Below the pieces are notes generated by a model that was given only the letters and a program-made list of their open reading frames with translations, did no database searches and had not been told where the DNA came from. A stretch of DNA of 64,000 nt, from the NCBI RefSeq assembly GCF_021233055.1, contig NZ_CP089538.1, positions 4,976,501 through 5,040,500 on the forward strand. The letters are read 5' to 3'. How positions within the stretch are numbered: the stretch's first letter is position 1; every line of letters begins with the position of its first letter. Of this stretch, positions 30,830 through 39,851 are shown one piece after another. Source of the stretch: Spirosoma oryzicola. GTDB lineage: Bacteria; Bacteroidota; Bacteroidia; Cytophagales; Spirosomataceae. The position numbers and the translations under genes were made by a program.

Positions 30830-31519
30830 ATGCTTATTTTATCGCTTGATACATCGACAGCAGCCTGTAGCGTTGCTTTGCACAAAGACGGCACGTTGCT
30901 AGGCTGTTACGAACTATTCACCGAACGTACGTCGGCGGCCATGCTGACAACGCTGATCGACAATGTGGTAGCACAGGCCGGGTTTAGTTTATCGCAGCTC
31001 GATGGGGTAGCGGTGGCGAAAGGTCCCGGCTCCTATACTGGGTTACGCATTGGCGTCTCAACCGCCAAAGGACTTTGCTTCGCACTCGACAAACCCCTGT
31101 TGGCAATTAACACGTTAGCGGGCATGGGCGAACAGTTGCGTGCGTACTATTCAAGCGATTACCTACTTTGCCCGATGATTGATGCGCGTCGGATGGAAGT
31201 GTATTGCGCGCTGTTTTCGACCTCAGGACAGGAAGTAGCACCAACCTCGGCGCACATCATTGATGAACAGTCGTTTCAGGATTGGCTAACCAAAAGTCCG
31301 GTTGTGTTTTTTGGCGACGGGGCCGCTAAATGCCAGGCACTGCTCGGTCAAAATTCAAACGCCTTCTTTCCTGAAGAACTTGTTGTTCCGTCGGCCCGAA
31401 CAATCGGGAAACTAGCCACAGAAGCGTTTGCAGCCGGATCATTCGAAGATATCAATACGTTCGAACCTTTCTACCTGAAAGACTTCATGACAACGCAGCC
31501 CAAAAAAGCGGTTCTCTAA
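30830..31519 (+). CDS. tsaB: tRNA threonylcarbamoyladenosine biosynthesis protein TsaB
   Basis: A 229-residue TsaB, the partner of TsaD and TsaE in making the t6A modification at position 37 of ANN-decoding tRNAs. The ASKHA-type front LILSLDTSTAACSVAL and the motif AKGPGSYTGLRIGVSTAKGL are diagnostic. TsaB lacks the metal-binding histidines of TsaD, as here. A longer frame from 30785 includes the inverted repeat and 15 odd residues, so the ATG at 30830 is chosen. tsaD and tsaE are not in the window. Confidence 0.94.
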   Translation: MLILSLDTSTAACSVALHKDGTLLGCYELFTERTSAAMLTTLIDNVVAQAGFSLSQLDGVAVAKGPGSYTGLRIGVSTAKGLCFALDKPLLAINTLAGMGEQLRAYYSSDYLLCPMIDARRMEVYCALFSTSGQEVAPTSAHIIDEQSFQDWLTKSPVVFFGDGAAKCQALLGQNSNAFFPEELVVPSARTIGKLATEAFAAGSFEDINTFEPFYLKDFMTTQPKKAVL

Positions 31520-31531
31520 GCCTATGGTTTT

Positions 31532-31590
31532 TCAGATTACAGCAAGGTTGATTCTATTCGAAGCAACCTTGCTGTAATCTGAGGTTTTTC
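31532..31590 (+). terminator. Terminator after tsaB
   Basis: Perfect 19-base arms (31532-31550 and 31564-31582) enclose a 13-base loop and are followed by GGTTTTTC. A strong intrinsic terminator, 13 bases after the tsaB stop. Confidence 0.88.
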
Positions 31591-31629
31591 TCCTTATTTC
31601 GCCCCGACAACCGTCCCCTTTCCGCTCTC

Positions 31630-32406
31630 GTGCAGATTATCGTTGACATTGGCAATACCGACGCTGTCTTCGGACTTTATAACCAAACACATTGGCAACA
31701 CATCTGGCGAACCCCCGCCCGGCACGACGAGTCAGCGGAATCGTATGAGGCTCGGCTGCGGCTGTGGTTGCTCGAAGCCAATCTTCCATTGAGTAGCGTC
31801 CACCTTACGGTTCTTAGTAGCGTTGTACCTACGCTGACGCCCACGATGCGATCAATGCTAGGCGAACTGTTTGGCTTCGAACCGATTGTGGTGGGTCCGG
31901 GCATCTACCCGTTGCTCCCCCTCGAAATTCTGAGGCCGCACGAAATTGGTGCCGATCTGGTAGCGAATGCCCTGGCAGCTTACACACGTTACCAACGAAA
32001 TTGCGTTGTTGTTGACTTTGGTACAGCGCTGACCTTCACAACCGTTTCGGGCGAAGGAAAAATTATTGGGGTTGCTATTGCGCCGGGGCTCAAGACAGCC
32101 ATTCGTTCGTTGTTTGCCAATACGGCACAGCTACCGGAAGTTCCTATTGAAGTACCCGAATCGGCGCTGGGTACGAGTACGACCCATGCTATCCAGGCGG
32201 GTGTTGTCTTGGGTTACGAGGGTCTCGTTCGTTCGCTTTTAGACCGTATTCGTGCGGAGTTGGATGGTGACTGCCTGGCGGTTGCCACGGGGGGGCTATC
32301 GGGTCGAATTCCTTCTTTGCGAGATGCCTTTACCGATATTGTGCCGTCATTAACCCTCGATGGCGTTCGTCTAATTGGTGAAACGGTGACCGAATCTACT
32401 AAGTAG
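31630..32406 (+). CDS. coaX: Type III pantothenate kinase
   Basis: A 258-residue CoaX, which phosphorylates pantothenate in the first step of coenzyme A synthesis and is not inhibited by CoA. Motifs are intact: the phosphate-binding DIGNTDAVFGLY at residues 6-17, GADLVANALAAY, and DFGTALTFTTV near residues 135-145. It starts at a GTG (31630); the frame upstream gives no ATG and the GTG places MQIIVDIGNT exactly at the family start. A strong hairpin separates it from tsaB and another follows it, so it is monocistronic. Confidence 0.95.
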   Translation: MQIIVDIGNTDAVFGLYNQTHWQHIWRTPARHDESAESYEARLRLWLLEANLPLSSVHLTVLSSVVPTLTPTMRSMLGELFGFEPIVVGPGIYPLLPLEILRPHEIGADLVANALAAYTRYQRNCVVVDFGTALTFTTVSGEGKIIGVAIAPGLKTAIRSLFANTAQLPEVPIEVPESALGTSTTHAIQAGVVLGYEGLVRSLLDRIRAELDGDCLAVATGGLSGRIPSLRDAFTDIVPSLTLDGVRLIGETVTESTK

Positions 32407-32759
32407 TATTATAACCATCATAAGGAAACCAACGAGGCAGTGGTCACAATCGCTGCCTTGTTGGTTTTTGGCTTTCAAATGCCAAAAACCCCCACACCGC
32501 TTCCAATTTTTTTTGTTACGTCGCAGATTTTCAAATTCTGGCAAATAACCGCATATCCTTCTGATTTATAGACGTTAATCTATATAAAATTCAACAATAG
32601 TTCAGAGATTTAAAATATCTTCTACATATAAATATTCAATTTAATAGCAAATAAGTACCATTACATAAGTACTATCAGTAAACCACCGCCCACACATGCA
32701 TTTTCAGGTTCACTAGCCATTAGGTAAGCACACATAATTCGGATCTGAAAGCAGTGAAC
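32407..32759. other. AT-rich gap with terminator
   Basis: The first part holds the coaX terminator. The rest, about 32540-32700, is notably AT-rich with runs such as TATATAAAATTC and ATAAATATTC, unlike the surrounding genome. No ORF is convincing. It may hold the promoter for the gene at 32760. Confidence 0.5.
32426..32470 (+). terminator. Terminator after coaX
   Basis: Fifteen-base arms with one mismatch (32426-32440 and 32452-32466) and an 11-base loop, ending in GGTTTTTGG. It lies 20 bases after the coaX stop codon. Confidence 0.85.
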
Positions 32760-33422
32760 ATGAAAAAATATATCCTCCTGGCGATCGTTTGGCTCATTGC
32801 TGTAGAGACCCAAGCTACCGCTAAAAACACGTGGAATCGTGGTGAACTATCGCTCATCAATGGTACGGTTTTAACAGGCGATCTAAGCTATAACTGGCGC
32901 GCCGAGATTGTGCAGTATCGGGACGGAAATACCATAAAGGCATTCTCTGCTTTACAGGTGCGCGAATTCAAATACTTTGACGTTGACCAGAACACGCTAC
33001 GCAAATTCATTGTGGCCGATCAACCTGATAAGTCAAGTCGTCATCGCTTATTTCTGGAAGAGTTTGGTGTTGGGTCGATGATGATTTACCGGCAGCTCCG
33101 TCATGCCCGCGATCCAATCCACATTGGCAATCCGATGAATACCTCCATCGATGACAAATCGCCCAAAAGCCTTGATCGCTACGTTTATTACATTTACGAA
33201 GGCGATCAAATGACTAGTTTGACTGATTTTAACACCGAGCTATGGCCACGCATGAAGGCAGAGTTTGACGATGAACTTACTCATTACTCGGCAACGATAC
33301 AGGCCAATTTTTCCAGCACTTTAACCCGCTTACTACTCATTGCTCAGTATAATCAATTGAAGGCCCGCGCTAACCAGTTGACTATCTCCCATTCTGATTT
33401 GCAGCCAACTAGCCTCGACTAA
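32760..33422 (+). CDS. Unknown exported protein (tandem paralogue A)
   Basis: A 220-residue protein with a signal peptide (MKKYILLAIVWLIAVETQAT, cleavage after about residue 20). The mature part begins with a beta-rich stretch, GELSLINGTVLTGDLSYNW, and then FSALQVREFKYFDVD; the second half is helical with YYIYEGDQMTSLTDF. No family is recognised. It is clearly paralogous to the gene at 33764. A GTG lies two codons upstream but the ATG at 32760 gives a clean signal peptide. The flanking DNA is AT-rich. A possible role in the envelope is inference only. Confidence 0.7.
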   Translation: MKKYILLAIVWLIAVETQATAKNTWNRGELSLINGTVLTGDLSYNWRAEIVQYRDGNTIKAFSALQVREFKYFDVDQNTLRKFIVADQPDKSSRHRLFLEEFGVGSMMIYRQLRHARDPIHIGNPMNTSIDDKSPKSLDRYVYYIYEGDQMTSLTDFNTELWPRMKAEFDDELTHYSATIQANFSSTLTRLLLIAQYNQLKARANQLTISHSDLQPTSLD

Positions 33423-33763
33423 TTTTTCGACATATAGTACAAAAAAAGCACCTTACAGATAGGTGCTTTTTTTGTACTATTTTAAGCTTAAGAAGCCCGG
33501 CTAAAAAAATACGGGGCCACACGATAAATGGCTAGCCCTGAATCGATTTAAGCAAAAAACTAAATAATCCAATAAGGTCCTTTTTTTCGTCTGTCAATTC
33601 TATTCTGTCTACGCATAGTGTAAAAGGCAGGAATAGGACAATTTTAGCGCTGACAACTAGATACTTACCGCTTGGTTAACTTACCAGAAGAGTTCACCCG
33701 TTTCCAGCTTAAAAATAAGCATGAGAACCGACAAGTCTTTTGTTCAATTAGCCAACAGCGGTT
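33423..33763. other. Gap between the two paralogues
   Basis: This 341-base gap holds a perfect terminator hairpin at 33434-33480 and then AT-leaning sequence with no convincing ORF. It probably carries the promoter of the second paralogue, but no TTTG/TAnnTTTG pair stands out. Confidence 0.45.
33434..33480. terminator. Perfect 20-base hairpin after paralogue A
   Basis: Arms of 20 bases (33434-33453 and 33461-33480) pair without mismatch around a seven-base loop. Each arm contains a run of seven A or T, so the hairpin would work on both strands. It lies 12 bases after the stop of the gene ending at 33422. Confidence 0.9.
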
Positions 33764-34444
33764 ATGAAAAACGTATACTCATTTGCAGTAATAGTACTTA
33801 TTGTCTTTTTCTCTTCAGGGACTGTTGTCTCAGCTCGACCAGATGCTGTTTGGCGTAAAGGACAATTAACACTTATCAGTAAAGTCGTGCTTGATGGCGA
33901 TTTGTCCTACAACTGGTCTACCGAAGTAGTTTCCCTACGTCAGGTCGATGGCCGCGTTCGGGCGTTTTCGGCGCATCAGGTTCAAAAGTTTAGCTGGTTT
34001 GATTACGACGAGCATAAACAGCGTACTTTCCTTGCCTTGTCAGCAGCACTCAGCAATCAACCCGAACCCGCTTTTTTTGAAGTTTGTACGGATGGTGCCT
34101 TGTCGGTAGTTCGTCGGCTGCGTCGTCCGCATGGTTTGTTTAAGCATGCATTTAGCCATCCGGCTTATTATCACGATCAACCCACCCTCGCCCAGAATTT
34201 CGACCATTTTGATTACTTTGTGTACGATGCTGGCCGTCTGCGGGAGTTCAGTAAATTTTATATAGACATCTACGAGCCACTTATGACCACATACCAGCAG
34301 GAATTACGGACTTACACAACGACTCGCAACATCAATGAACGTTCCCTGCTTGGTCGGCTGGTACTCGTAGATCGTTACAACTATTTGGTACAGCAAGACC
34401 CCAAAACAGCCTCAGCCAGAGAAAGACAGTACGTAGAGGAATAA
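33764..34444 (+). CDS. Unknown exported protein (tandem paralogue B)
   Basis: A 226-residue protein with a signal peptide (about residues 1-24, FAVIVLIVFFSSGTVVSA). It matches paralogue A in the segment LTLISKVVLDGDLSYNW, then RAFSAHQVQKFSWFDYDEH, and in the C-terminal helical part (DYFVYDAGRLREFSKFY). The signal peptide and loops have diverged more than the DLSYNW core. No known family. It has its own upstream gap and no terminator of its own directly after it; the next gene is convergent. Confidence 0.7.
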   Translation: MKNVYSFAVIVLIVFFSSGTVVSARPDAVWRKGQLTLISKVVLDGDLSYNWSTEVVSLRQVDGRVRAFSAHQVQKFSWFDYDEHKQRTFLALSAALSNQPEPAFFEVCTDGALSVVRRLRRPHGLFKHAFSHPAYYHDQPTLAQNFDHFDYFVYDAGRLREFSKFYIDIYEPLMTTYQQELRTYTTTRNINERSLLGRLVLVDRYNYLVQQDPKTASARERQYVEE

Positions 34445-34450
34445 GCTGCG

Positions 34451-34645
34451 TTAGTTATCCGTAGACGCTTCGGGCTCGTCTTTAGTACTATCTTTCGACC
34501 GTTTTTTTCGTTTCCGAAGCGCATCATTTAGCAGGAATTCAATCTGTCCATTCACGCTCCGGAATTCCTCCTGGGCCCAGCCCTCCAGCTCCTTCAGGGT
34601 TTCGGGATGAATTCGCAACACGAAAGCTTTTTTTTCTACAGCCAT
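34451..34645 (-). CDS. Small ribbon-helix-helix (Arc-like) protein
   Basis: A 64-residue protein that fits an Arc/MetJ-type ribbon-helix-helix: a short beta strand (KKAFVLRIHPE) followed by helix one (TLKELEGWAQEEF) and helix two (NGQIEFLLNDALRKRKK), then an acidic tail. Such proteins bind DNA as dimers, and often serve as antitoxins or local repressors. The frame extends to 34675, but the ATG at 34645 gives the usual family start. It lies 68 bases downstream of the SPFH gene on the same strand, with a hairpin between. No toxin gene is seen. Confidence 0.75.
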   Translation of the reverse strand: MAVEKKAFVLRIHPETLKELEGWAQEEFRSVNGQIEFLLNDALRKRKKRSKDSTKDEPEASTDN

Positions 34646-34658
34646 AAAAGCAAGCGGT

Positions 34659-34710
34659 TCAGCAGCGGAAGCCAATCAGAGACTGGCTTCCGCTGCTGAC
34701 TATTTTTTCT
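34659..34710 (+). terminator. Hairpin with plus-strand T run
   Basis: Perfect 16-base arms (34659-34674 and 34684-34699) with a nine-base loop. The T-rich run (CTATTTTTTCT) follows on the plus strand, while on the minus strand A residues precede the stem. So as an intrinsic terminator it faces the plus strand and would stop read-through from 33764-34444 into the antisense of the SPFH gene, although it sits between two minus-strand genes. Confidence 0.75.
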
Positions 34711-34713
34711 CAT

Positions 34714-35577
34714 CTAGGCGTATAACGTCCCTGCGTTTACCACGGGGCTTACTGATTTTTCACCGCACAATACAACGAGCAGGTTGCTCACCATGGCGGC
34801 TTTACGCTCTTCATCCAGCTCAACCACCCCTTTTTCTGCCAACCGGGTCAACGCCATCTCGACCATACCAACCGCTCCTTCGACAATCTGTTTCCGGGCG
34901 GAGACGACCGCTGTAGCCTGCTGCCGTTGAAGCATGGCTCCCGCAATTTCGGGCGCATAAGCGAGGTGACTGATGCGCGCTTCCATTACCCACACCCCCG
35001 CCTGATTCAGTCGCTCATCCAACTCCTGTTCCAGAAATTTATTGATCTGACCGGTATTGTCGCGCAGCGTCACCGTCTCGTGCTCGTCTTCAATGTTGTC
35101 GTAGGCGTGTGAACTAGCCAAAAACCGGACAGCCGCTTCGGATTGAACCTGAACAAAATTCACGTAATTATCAACGTCAAACAAAGCTCTGGCTGTATCG
35201 GACACCTGCCAGACGACTACAGCCGCAATTTCGATGGGGTTCCCCATCTTATCGTTTACTTTCAGGGTTTGTCCGTTCAGGTTGCGCGCCCGTAAACTGA
35301 TCTTGCGTTTACTGTATAGTGGATTTACCCATTGCAAACCTGTTTTCTTGATTGTCCCGACATAATCGCCGAAGAAAGTAGCCGCCAGCCCTTCGTTCGG
35401 ATAAATGATGATAATTCCTTTCAGAATAAAAAAGCCAACGATTACCAGCACAATCGACGGAAGGGGGCCATACTCCCTTCCCACCAGGTAAAGCAGAAGT
35501 CCAGCCAGGGCCAGACATAACAAACCGATTAACAAAAACAGATAACCAGACGCAGACGTAAGCTTTTTCTCTTGCAT
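34714..35577 (-). CDS. SPFH domain membrane protein (stomatin-like)
   Basis: A 287-residue SPFH/prohibitin-family protein. Two hydrophobic helices lie at about residues 11-29 and 35-55. The SPFH core follows, with [20 protein letters not shown] and [20 protein letters not shown], and then helices with [24 protein letters not shown] proteins form large ring-like scaffolds in membranes; the partner here is unknown. The ATG at 35577 ([14 protein letters not shown]) is chosen, since the longer frame begins at a TTG. It forms a likely pair with the ribbon-helix-helix gene downstream. Confidence 0.9.
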   Translation of the reverse strand: MQEKKLTSASGYLFLLIGLLCLALAGLLLYLVGREYGPLPSIVLVIVGFFILKGIIIIYPNEGLAATFFGDYVGTIKKTGLQWVNPLYSKRKISLRARNLNGQTLKVNDKMGNPIEIAAVVVWQVSDTARALFDVDNYVNFVQVQSEAAVRFLASSHAYDNIEDEHETVTLRDNTGQINKFLEQELDERLNQAGVWVMEARISHLAYAPEIAGAMLQRQQATAVVSARKQIVEGAVGMVEMALTRLAEKGVVELDEERKAAMVSNLLVVLCGEKSVSPVVNAGTLYA

Positions 35578-35713
35578 AATTGTAAGCAATAAGGTCAGGA
35601 AGTGATATCATTTTGATAACATAATAGTAGCACCTCTGTTCTTAACGACCAGTAGTTTTTGTACGAACGGCTGGGATCAAGGATGAGCTTCTCTTAATGA
35701 CATACAACTAAAG

Positions 35714-35758
35714 AGTCCGGGTAGAAGCATAGCCTGTATGCTTCTACCCGGACTTTCG
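35714..35758. terminator. Terminator after the WalJ-like gene
   Basis: Perfect 18-base arms (35714-35731 and 35737-35754) with a five-base loop. It stands about 30 bases past the stop of the minus-strand hydrolase at 35783, and upstream of the SPFH gene. Confidence 0.85.
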
Positions 35759-35782
35759 CCGTTTTTTCGGAATGTATGCTTT

Positions 35783-36586
35783 TTAATTCTGTACGTCCAG
35801 CACCTGAAGCGTTTGGCGCGTAACCCCAATCCGATACACGGGGGTTTCCTTATAGCGAGAGGCAATAATAAACTGGGTGTCTAGCATATGCGGAGCAAAC
35901 AGATCGTGTAACAACTGCGGGTTGTTGTTATCTTTCGACAAATGCGCCATCAAGACATGGCTCATAAAAGCGGGCTTGTGCGCTTTAAAAAGATCCAGCG
36001 CCTGTTGATTCGATAAATGGCCTTTGTCGCCCCGCACTCGATGCTTGAGGTAGTACGGATAACTGCCCCGCTCCAGCAAGTCATCGTCGTAGTTCGCTTC
36101 CAGGAACGCAGCGTGGCATTGACTAAAATGACGAATAACGTGTTCGCAGGGCGCGCCGATATCGGTAAATACCCCAACCTTGGTGTCCTGGTAGGCAATC
36201 AAAAAGCTGTGCGGGTCCGAAGCGTCATGCTGCTTGGGAAAGGCCGTAATACAGAGTTCGCCAATCCAGACGGGTTCGTATCCGCGCAAGGGCTTGACCG
36301 GAAACGACTGTACGGGTAATCGTGCGCTGGTTAATGTACCGGATGTAATAAAAACGGGTAGCTGGTATTTCTTAGCCAGCTGGGCAATGCCGCGAATATG
36401 ATCCGAATGCTCGTGGGAGACAAAAATAGCTTTTACCGTTTCCATCGACAGACCCAATCGCTCCATCCGGCGTTCGGTCTCCCGGCACGAGATACCAGCG
36501 TCAATCAAAACAGCCTCCTGCTCGTTGCCAACGTAGTAGCAGTTGCCGTTGCTACCTGAATTTAAGGAGGTAATAAACAATTCCAT
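35783..36586 (-). CDS. Metallo-beta-lactamase fold hydrolase (WalJ/YycJ-like)
   Basis: A 267-residue metallo-beta-lactamase fold protein. The metal motif is FVSHEHSDHIRGI (HxHxDH), with the front loop SLNSGSNGNCYYVGN and the further ligand region PSKQHDA-like FPKQHDASDPHSF. This matches the YycJ/WalJ subgroup, which in Gram-positive bacteria lies with the WalKR system; those genes are absent here. Probable nuclease activity is known for some relatives, but the substrate here is not known. No signal peptide. The start is the ATG at 36586. Confidence 0.85.
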   Translation of the reverse strand: MELFITSLNSGSNGNCYYVGNEQEAVLIDAGISCRETERRMERLGLSMETVKAIFVSHEHSDHIRGIAQLAKKYQLPVFITSGTLTSARLPVQSFPVKPLRGYEPVWIGELCITAFPKQHDASDPHSFLIAYQDTKVGVFTDIGAPCEHVIRHFSQCHAAFLEANYDDDLLERGSYPYYLKHRVRGDKGHLSNQQALDLFKAHKPAFMSHVLMAHLSKDNNNPQLLHDLFAPHMLDTQFIIASRYKETPVYRIGVTRQTLQVLDVQN

Positions 36587-36734
36587 ATGAATGCAAGGTA
36601 ACGACTTTTCAGAAATTGATTTCCGTACAATAGCCGTTGCGTAAAGCTTATTGAACAGCCGGTTTAATCAGGCGCACAACGCCATTAATGAACCAGCCCT
36701 TTCTCATTCCAGACTAACAGTCTATGGCTAATGA

Positions 36735-37565
36735 CTAGTTCGTTTTGGGTCGATCGAAATACTGTCGCATAAACAGCAGCTGGTACTGAACAGCGTTGTT
36801 CCAATAGGGCCAGTTGTGACCACCAGGCCGGGCAATGTAATCGTGAGGAATATTCCGTTCAAGTAGCTTATCGTGCAGGTTGTTGTTGACCCGGAAAAAG
36901 AAATCTTCGGTGCCACAGTCAATAATCAGCGCTAGTGCATTGGGTGTTAGCAAATGAAGCAGGTTGATAACCGTATTTTGCTCCCAGCGCTCCGGAAACT
37001 GGGCGTACGTTCCCAGCCGCTTCGCCATGTCCCAGTTATTCGGAAAAGGCCGGATGTCTACGCCACCACTCATACTGCCCGCAGCGCCAAAAACATCCTG
37101 ATGCCGAAAGGCGAGATAAAGCGCTCCGTGCCCCCCCATACTCAAGCCCGTAATGGCCCGACCCGACCGATTCCGGATCGTTTTATAATGACTATCCACC
37201 CACTTCACCAATTCATCGGCGACGTAGGTTTCGTATTTGAACGAAGGGTCAGCTGGGCTGTCGAGGTACCAGCTGCCGAAATTACCGTCGGGACACACGA
37301 TAATCACATGGTGCAGATCAGCCGCATTTTGCATGGCGGGCGCTTTTTTGGCCCAGTCGCTGTAATTTCCGCTGTAGCCATGCAACAAGTACACCACCGG
37401 CAATTCTTTATCACTGGCGTAGGTATTGGGCGTCATGACAACCGCCTTGATCGATTTCTTCATCGAAGCGCTGTACGTCTCCACCGTATCTATTTTGGCC
37501 GCGCAAGCCAGCTGTTTTCCTACTACTAAAAATCCGAAGGTCAATAAAATACGCAGGTAAAGCAT
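36735..37565 (-). CDS. Exported esterase (esterase D-like)
   Basis: A 276-residue exported alpha/beta hydrolase with a signal peptide (about residues 1-21). The oxyanion segment is VYLLHGYSGNYSDW, the nucleophile is Ser142 in ITGLSMGGHGALY, and the catalytic His is likely in GGHNWPYWNNAV near residue 258. It shares fold and motif layout with the esterase at 17364-18308 but the two are not close copies. The substrate is unknown; acetyl-sugar or feruloyl esters are typical. It stands alone, divergent from lysS. Confidence 0.85.
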   Translation of the reverse strand: MLYLRILLTFGFLVVGKQLACAAKIDTVETYSASMKKSIKAVVMTPNTYASDKELPVVYLLHGYSGNYSDWAKKAPAMQNAADLHHVIIVCPDGNFGSWYLDSPADPSFKYETYVADELVKWVDSHYKTIRNRSGRAITGLSMGGHGALYLAFRHQDVFGAAGSMSGGVDIRPFPNNWDMAKRLGTYAQFPERWEQNTVINLLHLLTPNALALIIDCGTEDFFFRVNNNLHDKLLERNIPHDYIARPGGHNWPYWNNAVQYQLLFMRQYFDRPKTN

Positions 37566-37712
37566 TCAAGTAAGGTTTATAAACGAGGAGCTAAGTTAGG
37601 TCAGCGCGCATTATAGTTCATATTCGTAAGGCTTTAAAAGTTCGACAAGTGCTTACCGTTATTTTAAGAAAGGAATTGAAATAAGGGCAAAAGCTACTAT
37701 TCGATCTTATGT

Positions 37713-37743
37713 CTGTAAACGCCAATCCTTTTCACTATTTTTG
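37713..37743 (+). promoter_or_regulatory. Candidate promoter for lysS
   Basis: TATTTTTG at 37736-37743 matches TAnnTTTG; a weak TCTG-like element at 37712-37715 lies 20 bases upstream. The lysS ATG follows 55 bases later. Confidence 0.45.
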
Positions 37744-37797
37744 CGCCCTAAAATACTGGTTCGTTCATTAAATTGACCGACCGACTCATTGATAATC

Positions 37798-39567
37798 ATG
37801 CTACTGAGCGAACAAGAGATAAACCGCCGACAAAAACGCGAAGAACTGATGCGGATGGGCATCGACCCCTATCCCGCTGAACTATTCGACGTAACAGCGA
37901 CCATTGCTGATATTCGGTCCGCTTTCCAGACCGGTCCTGAAACCGAAGTAACCCCCGAAATGGACCTCTCCGGCGACGAACGCTGGGGAAATGTCCAACT
38001 AGCTGGACGATTGATGGGCTTCCGTATTATGGGTAGCGCATCCTTTGCCGAGATTCAGGATTCGACCGGACGGCTTCAATTCTATTTCCGGCGCGACGAC
38101 CTTTGCCCGGACGACGATAAAACGCTGTACAACACGGTATTTAAAAAACTGCTCGACATCGGCGACATCATCGGCGTACGGGGGCACGTTTTCTCGACCA
38201 AAACCGGTGAGTTGTCCGTATACGTGAAGGAATTCAAGGTACTCAACAAAGCGCTGAGACCTTTGCCGGTTGTCAAGGAAGTGGTGAACGAGAAAGGCGA
38301 AAAAGAAGTCTACGATGCCTTTACCGACCCCGAACAACGCTACCGCCAGCGGTACGTAGACCTGATCGTGAATCCGCAAGTGCGCGATGTTTTCGTGAAG
38401 CGCACGAAACTGGTCAATTCCATCCGTCAGTTTCTAAGCCAGCGGGGCTATCTGGAAGTCGAAACCCCTATTCTTCAGCCAATTCACGGTGGCGCAACGG
38501 CCCGCCCGTTCCGTACGCATCACAACACGCTCGACATGACGCTGTACATGCGGATTGCTAACGAGTTGTACCTGAAACGGCTCATCGTTGGTGGCTACGA
38601 CGGTGTTTTCGAGTTTGCGAAAGATTTCCGGAACGAAGGTATGGACCGTACTCACAATCCGGAATTTACGCAGGTTGAATTCTACGTCGCCTACAAAGAT
38701 TACCTGTGGATGATGGATACCATCGAAGAGATGGTTGAAAAAGTAGCACTGGACGTTGCTGGTACGACGAAAGTAACGGTGGGCGAAAATGTTATCGATT
38801 TCAAACGTCCCTGGAAACGCCTGACCATGTTCGAAGCCATTCAGGAATACACCGGCGTCGATGTGTCGGCAATGGAAGAGGATGAACTCCGGCAAGTAGC
38901 CGAAAGTCGCGGCATCAAAGTGGACAGCACGATGGGTAAATCGAAGCTGATCGACGAGTTGTTCGGTGAAGCCTGCGAGCCAAACATGATCCAGCCGACG
39001 TTCATTACCGACTATCCGGTCGAAATGTCTCCGCTTACCAAAAAGCACCGCAGCAAACCGGGTCTGGTAGAGCGTTTCGAAGCCATCTGTAATGGTAAAG
39101 AGATTGCGAATGCGTATTCGGAGCTAAACGACCCGCTCGATCAACGCGAGCGTTTTGAAGAACAACTTCGGCTGGCCGAGCGCGGTGATGAGGAAGCGAT
39201 GGCGCTGGACGAGGATTTTCTGCGCGCCCTTGAATATGGTATGCCACCAACGGCGGGCGTCGGTTTGGGTATCGACCGTCTGACGATGATCATGACCAAC
39301 CAGCCTTCCATTCAGGATGTGCTGTTTTTCCCGCAGATGCGCCCCGAGAAAAAACTTGAACAATCTGACGAAAGCGAATTTGTAGCAGCTGGGGTTCCGG
39401 CGGAGTGGGTTCCAGCCGTTCAAAAGCTTGGCTTCCTTACAGTTGAGCAACTCCGTACGGCCAATCCAAACAAACTTTTCAACGACCTGGGTGGCGTACG
39501 CAAAAAGCTTAAGATGGAAGTACCGATGCCCGCCATCGCTGACGTGCGCAGCTGGACGGGCCAATAG
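37798..39567 (+). CDS. lysS: Lysyl-tRNA synthetase, class II
   Basis: A 589-residue class II LysRS. It has the anticodon-binding OB-fold (about residues 60-180) and the class II core with [20 protein letters not shown] (motif 2) and [11 protein letters not shown] (motif 3). The C-terminus extends about 75 residues past motif 3, with [17 protein letters not shown] helical sequence, a common extension in Bacteroidota. The longer frame from a TTG adds three residues; the ATG at 37798 ([14 protein letters not shown]) is preferred. A terminator follows directly. Confidence 0.97.
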   Translation: MLLSEQEINRRQKREELMRMGIDPYPAELFDVTATIADIRSAFQTGPETEVTPEMDLSGDERWGNVQLAGRLMGFRIMGSASFAEIQDSTGRLQFYFRRDDLCPDDDKTLYNTVFKKLLDIGDIIGVRGHVFSTKTGELSVYVKEFKVLNKALRPLPVVKEVVNEKGEKEVYDAFTDPEQRYRQRYVDLIVNPQVRDVFVKRTKLVNSIRQFLSQRGYLEVETPILQPIHGGATARPFRTHHNTLDMTLYMRIANELYLKRLIVGGYDGVFEFAKDFRNEGMDRTHNPEFTQVEFYVAYKDYLWMMDTIEEMVEKVALDVAGTTKVTVGENVIDFKRPWKRLTMFEAIQEYTGVDVSAMEEDELRQVAESRGIKVDSTMGKSKLIDELFGEACEPNMIQPTFITDYPVEMSPLTKKHRSKPGLVERFEAICNGKEIANAYSELNDPLDQRERFEEQLRLAERGDEEAMALDEDFLRALEYGMPPTAGVGLGIDRLTMIMTNQPSIQDVLFFPQMRPEKKLEQSDESEFVAAGVPAEWVPAVQKLGFLTVEQLRTANPNKLFNDLGGVRKKLKMEVPMPAIADVRSWTGQ

Positions 39568-39589
39568 ACGGCCGGATCAACCAATTGAA

Positions 39590-39618
39590 AAACCCCACTT
39601 GGACGTCAAGTGGGGTTT
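39590..39618 (+). terminator. Terminator after lysS
   Basis: Eleven-base arms (39590-39600 and 39608-39618) form AAACCCCACTT/AAGTGGGGTTT around a short loop, followed by GTTATTTTG. It lies 23 bases past the lysS stop codon and 26 bases before the convergent cold-shock gene's stop. Confidence 0.85.
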
Positions 39619-39644
39619 GTTATTTTGTGGTCAGACGTAGCGAT

Positions 39645-39851
39645 TTAGTACTCTGACTCTAATTTTTTCACTTTCACAGCGTTGAGGCCTTTTTTGCCAT
39701 CAACAACTTCAAATTGAACCCGATCCTTTTCACGGATGGTGATACCGTTCAGACCAGTGATGTGGACGAAGATGTCCCGATTGGAATCGTCCTCAACGAT
39801 AAACCCGTAACCTTTGCTTTCGTTGAAAAACTTTACTACACCTGTTTGCAT
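39645..39851 (-). CDS. Cold-shock domain protein
   Basis: A 68-residue CspA-type protein. The RNA-binding motifs are KGYGFI (RNP1) and DIFVHI (RNP2), and the frame begins MQTGVVKFFNESKG as in the family. The longest frame runs to 39986 but its extra 45 residues are hydrophobic and precede a perfect cold-shock start, so the ATG at 39851 is chosen. Such proteins bind single-stranded RNA and may melt structure at low temperature. The upstream DNA (39852-40199) could form a long 5' leader as in other csp genes. Confidence 0.93.
   Translation of the reverse strand: MQTGVVKFFNESKGYGFIVEDDSNRDIFVHITGLNGITIREKDRVQFEVVDGKKGLNAVKVKKLESEY

Noticed and set aside
34451..34645. Toxin-antitoxin system with the ribbon-helix-helix protein as antitoxin
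   Set aside because: No toxin-like gene is adjacent; the only partner is the SPFH protein.
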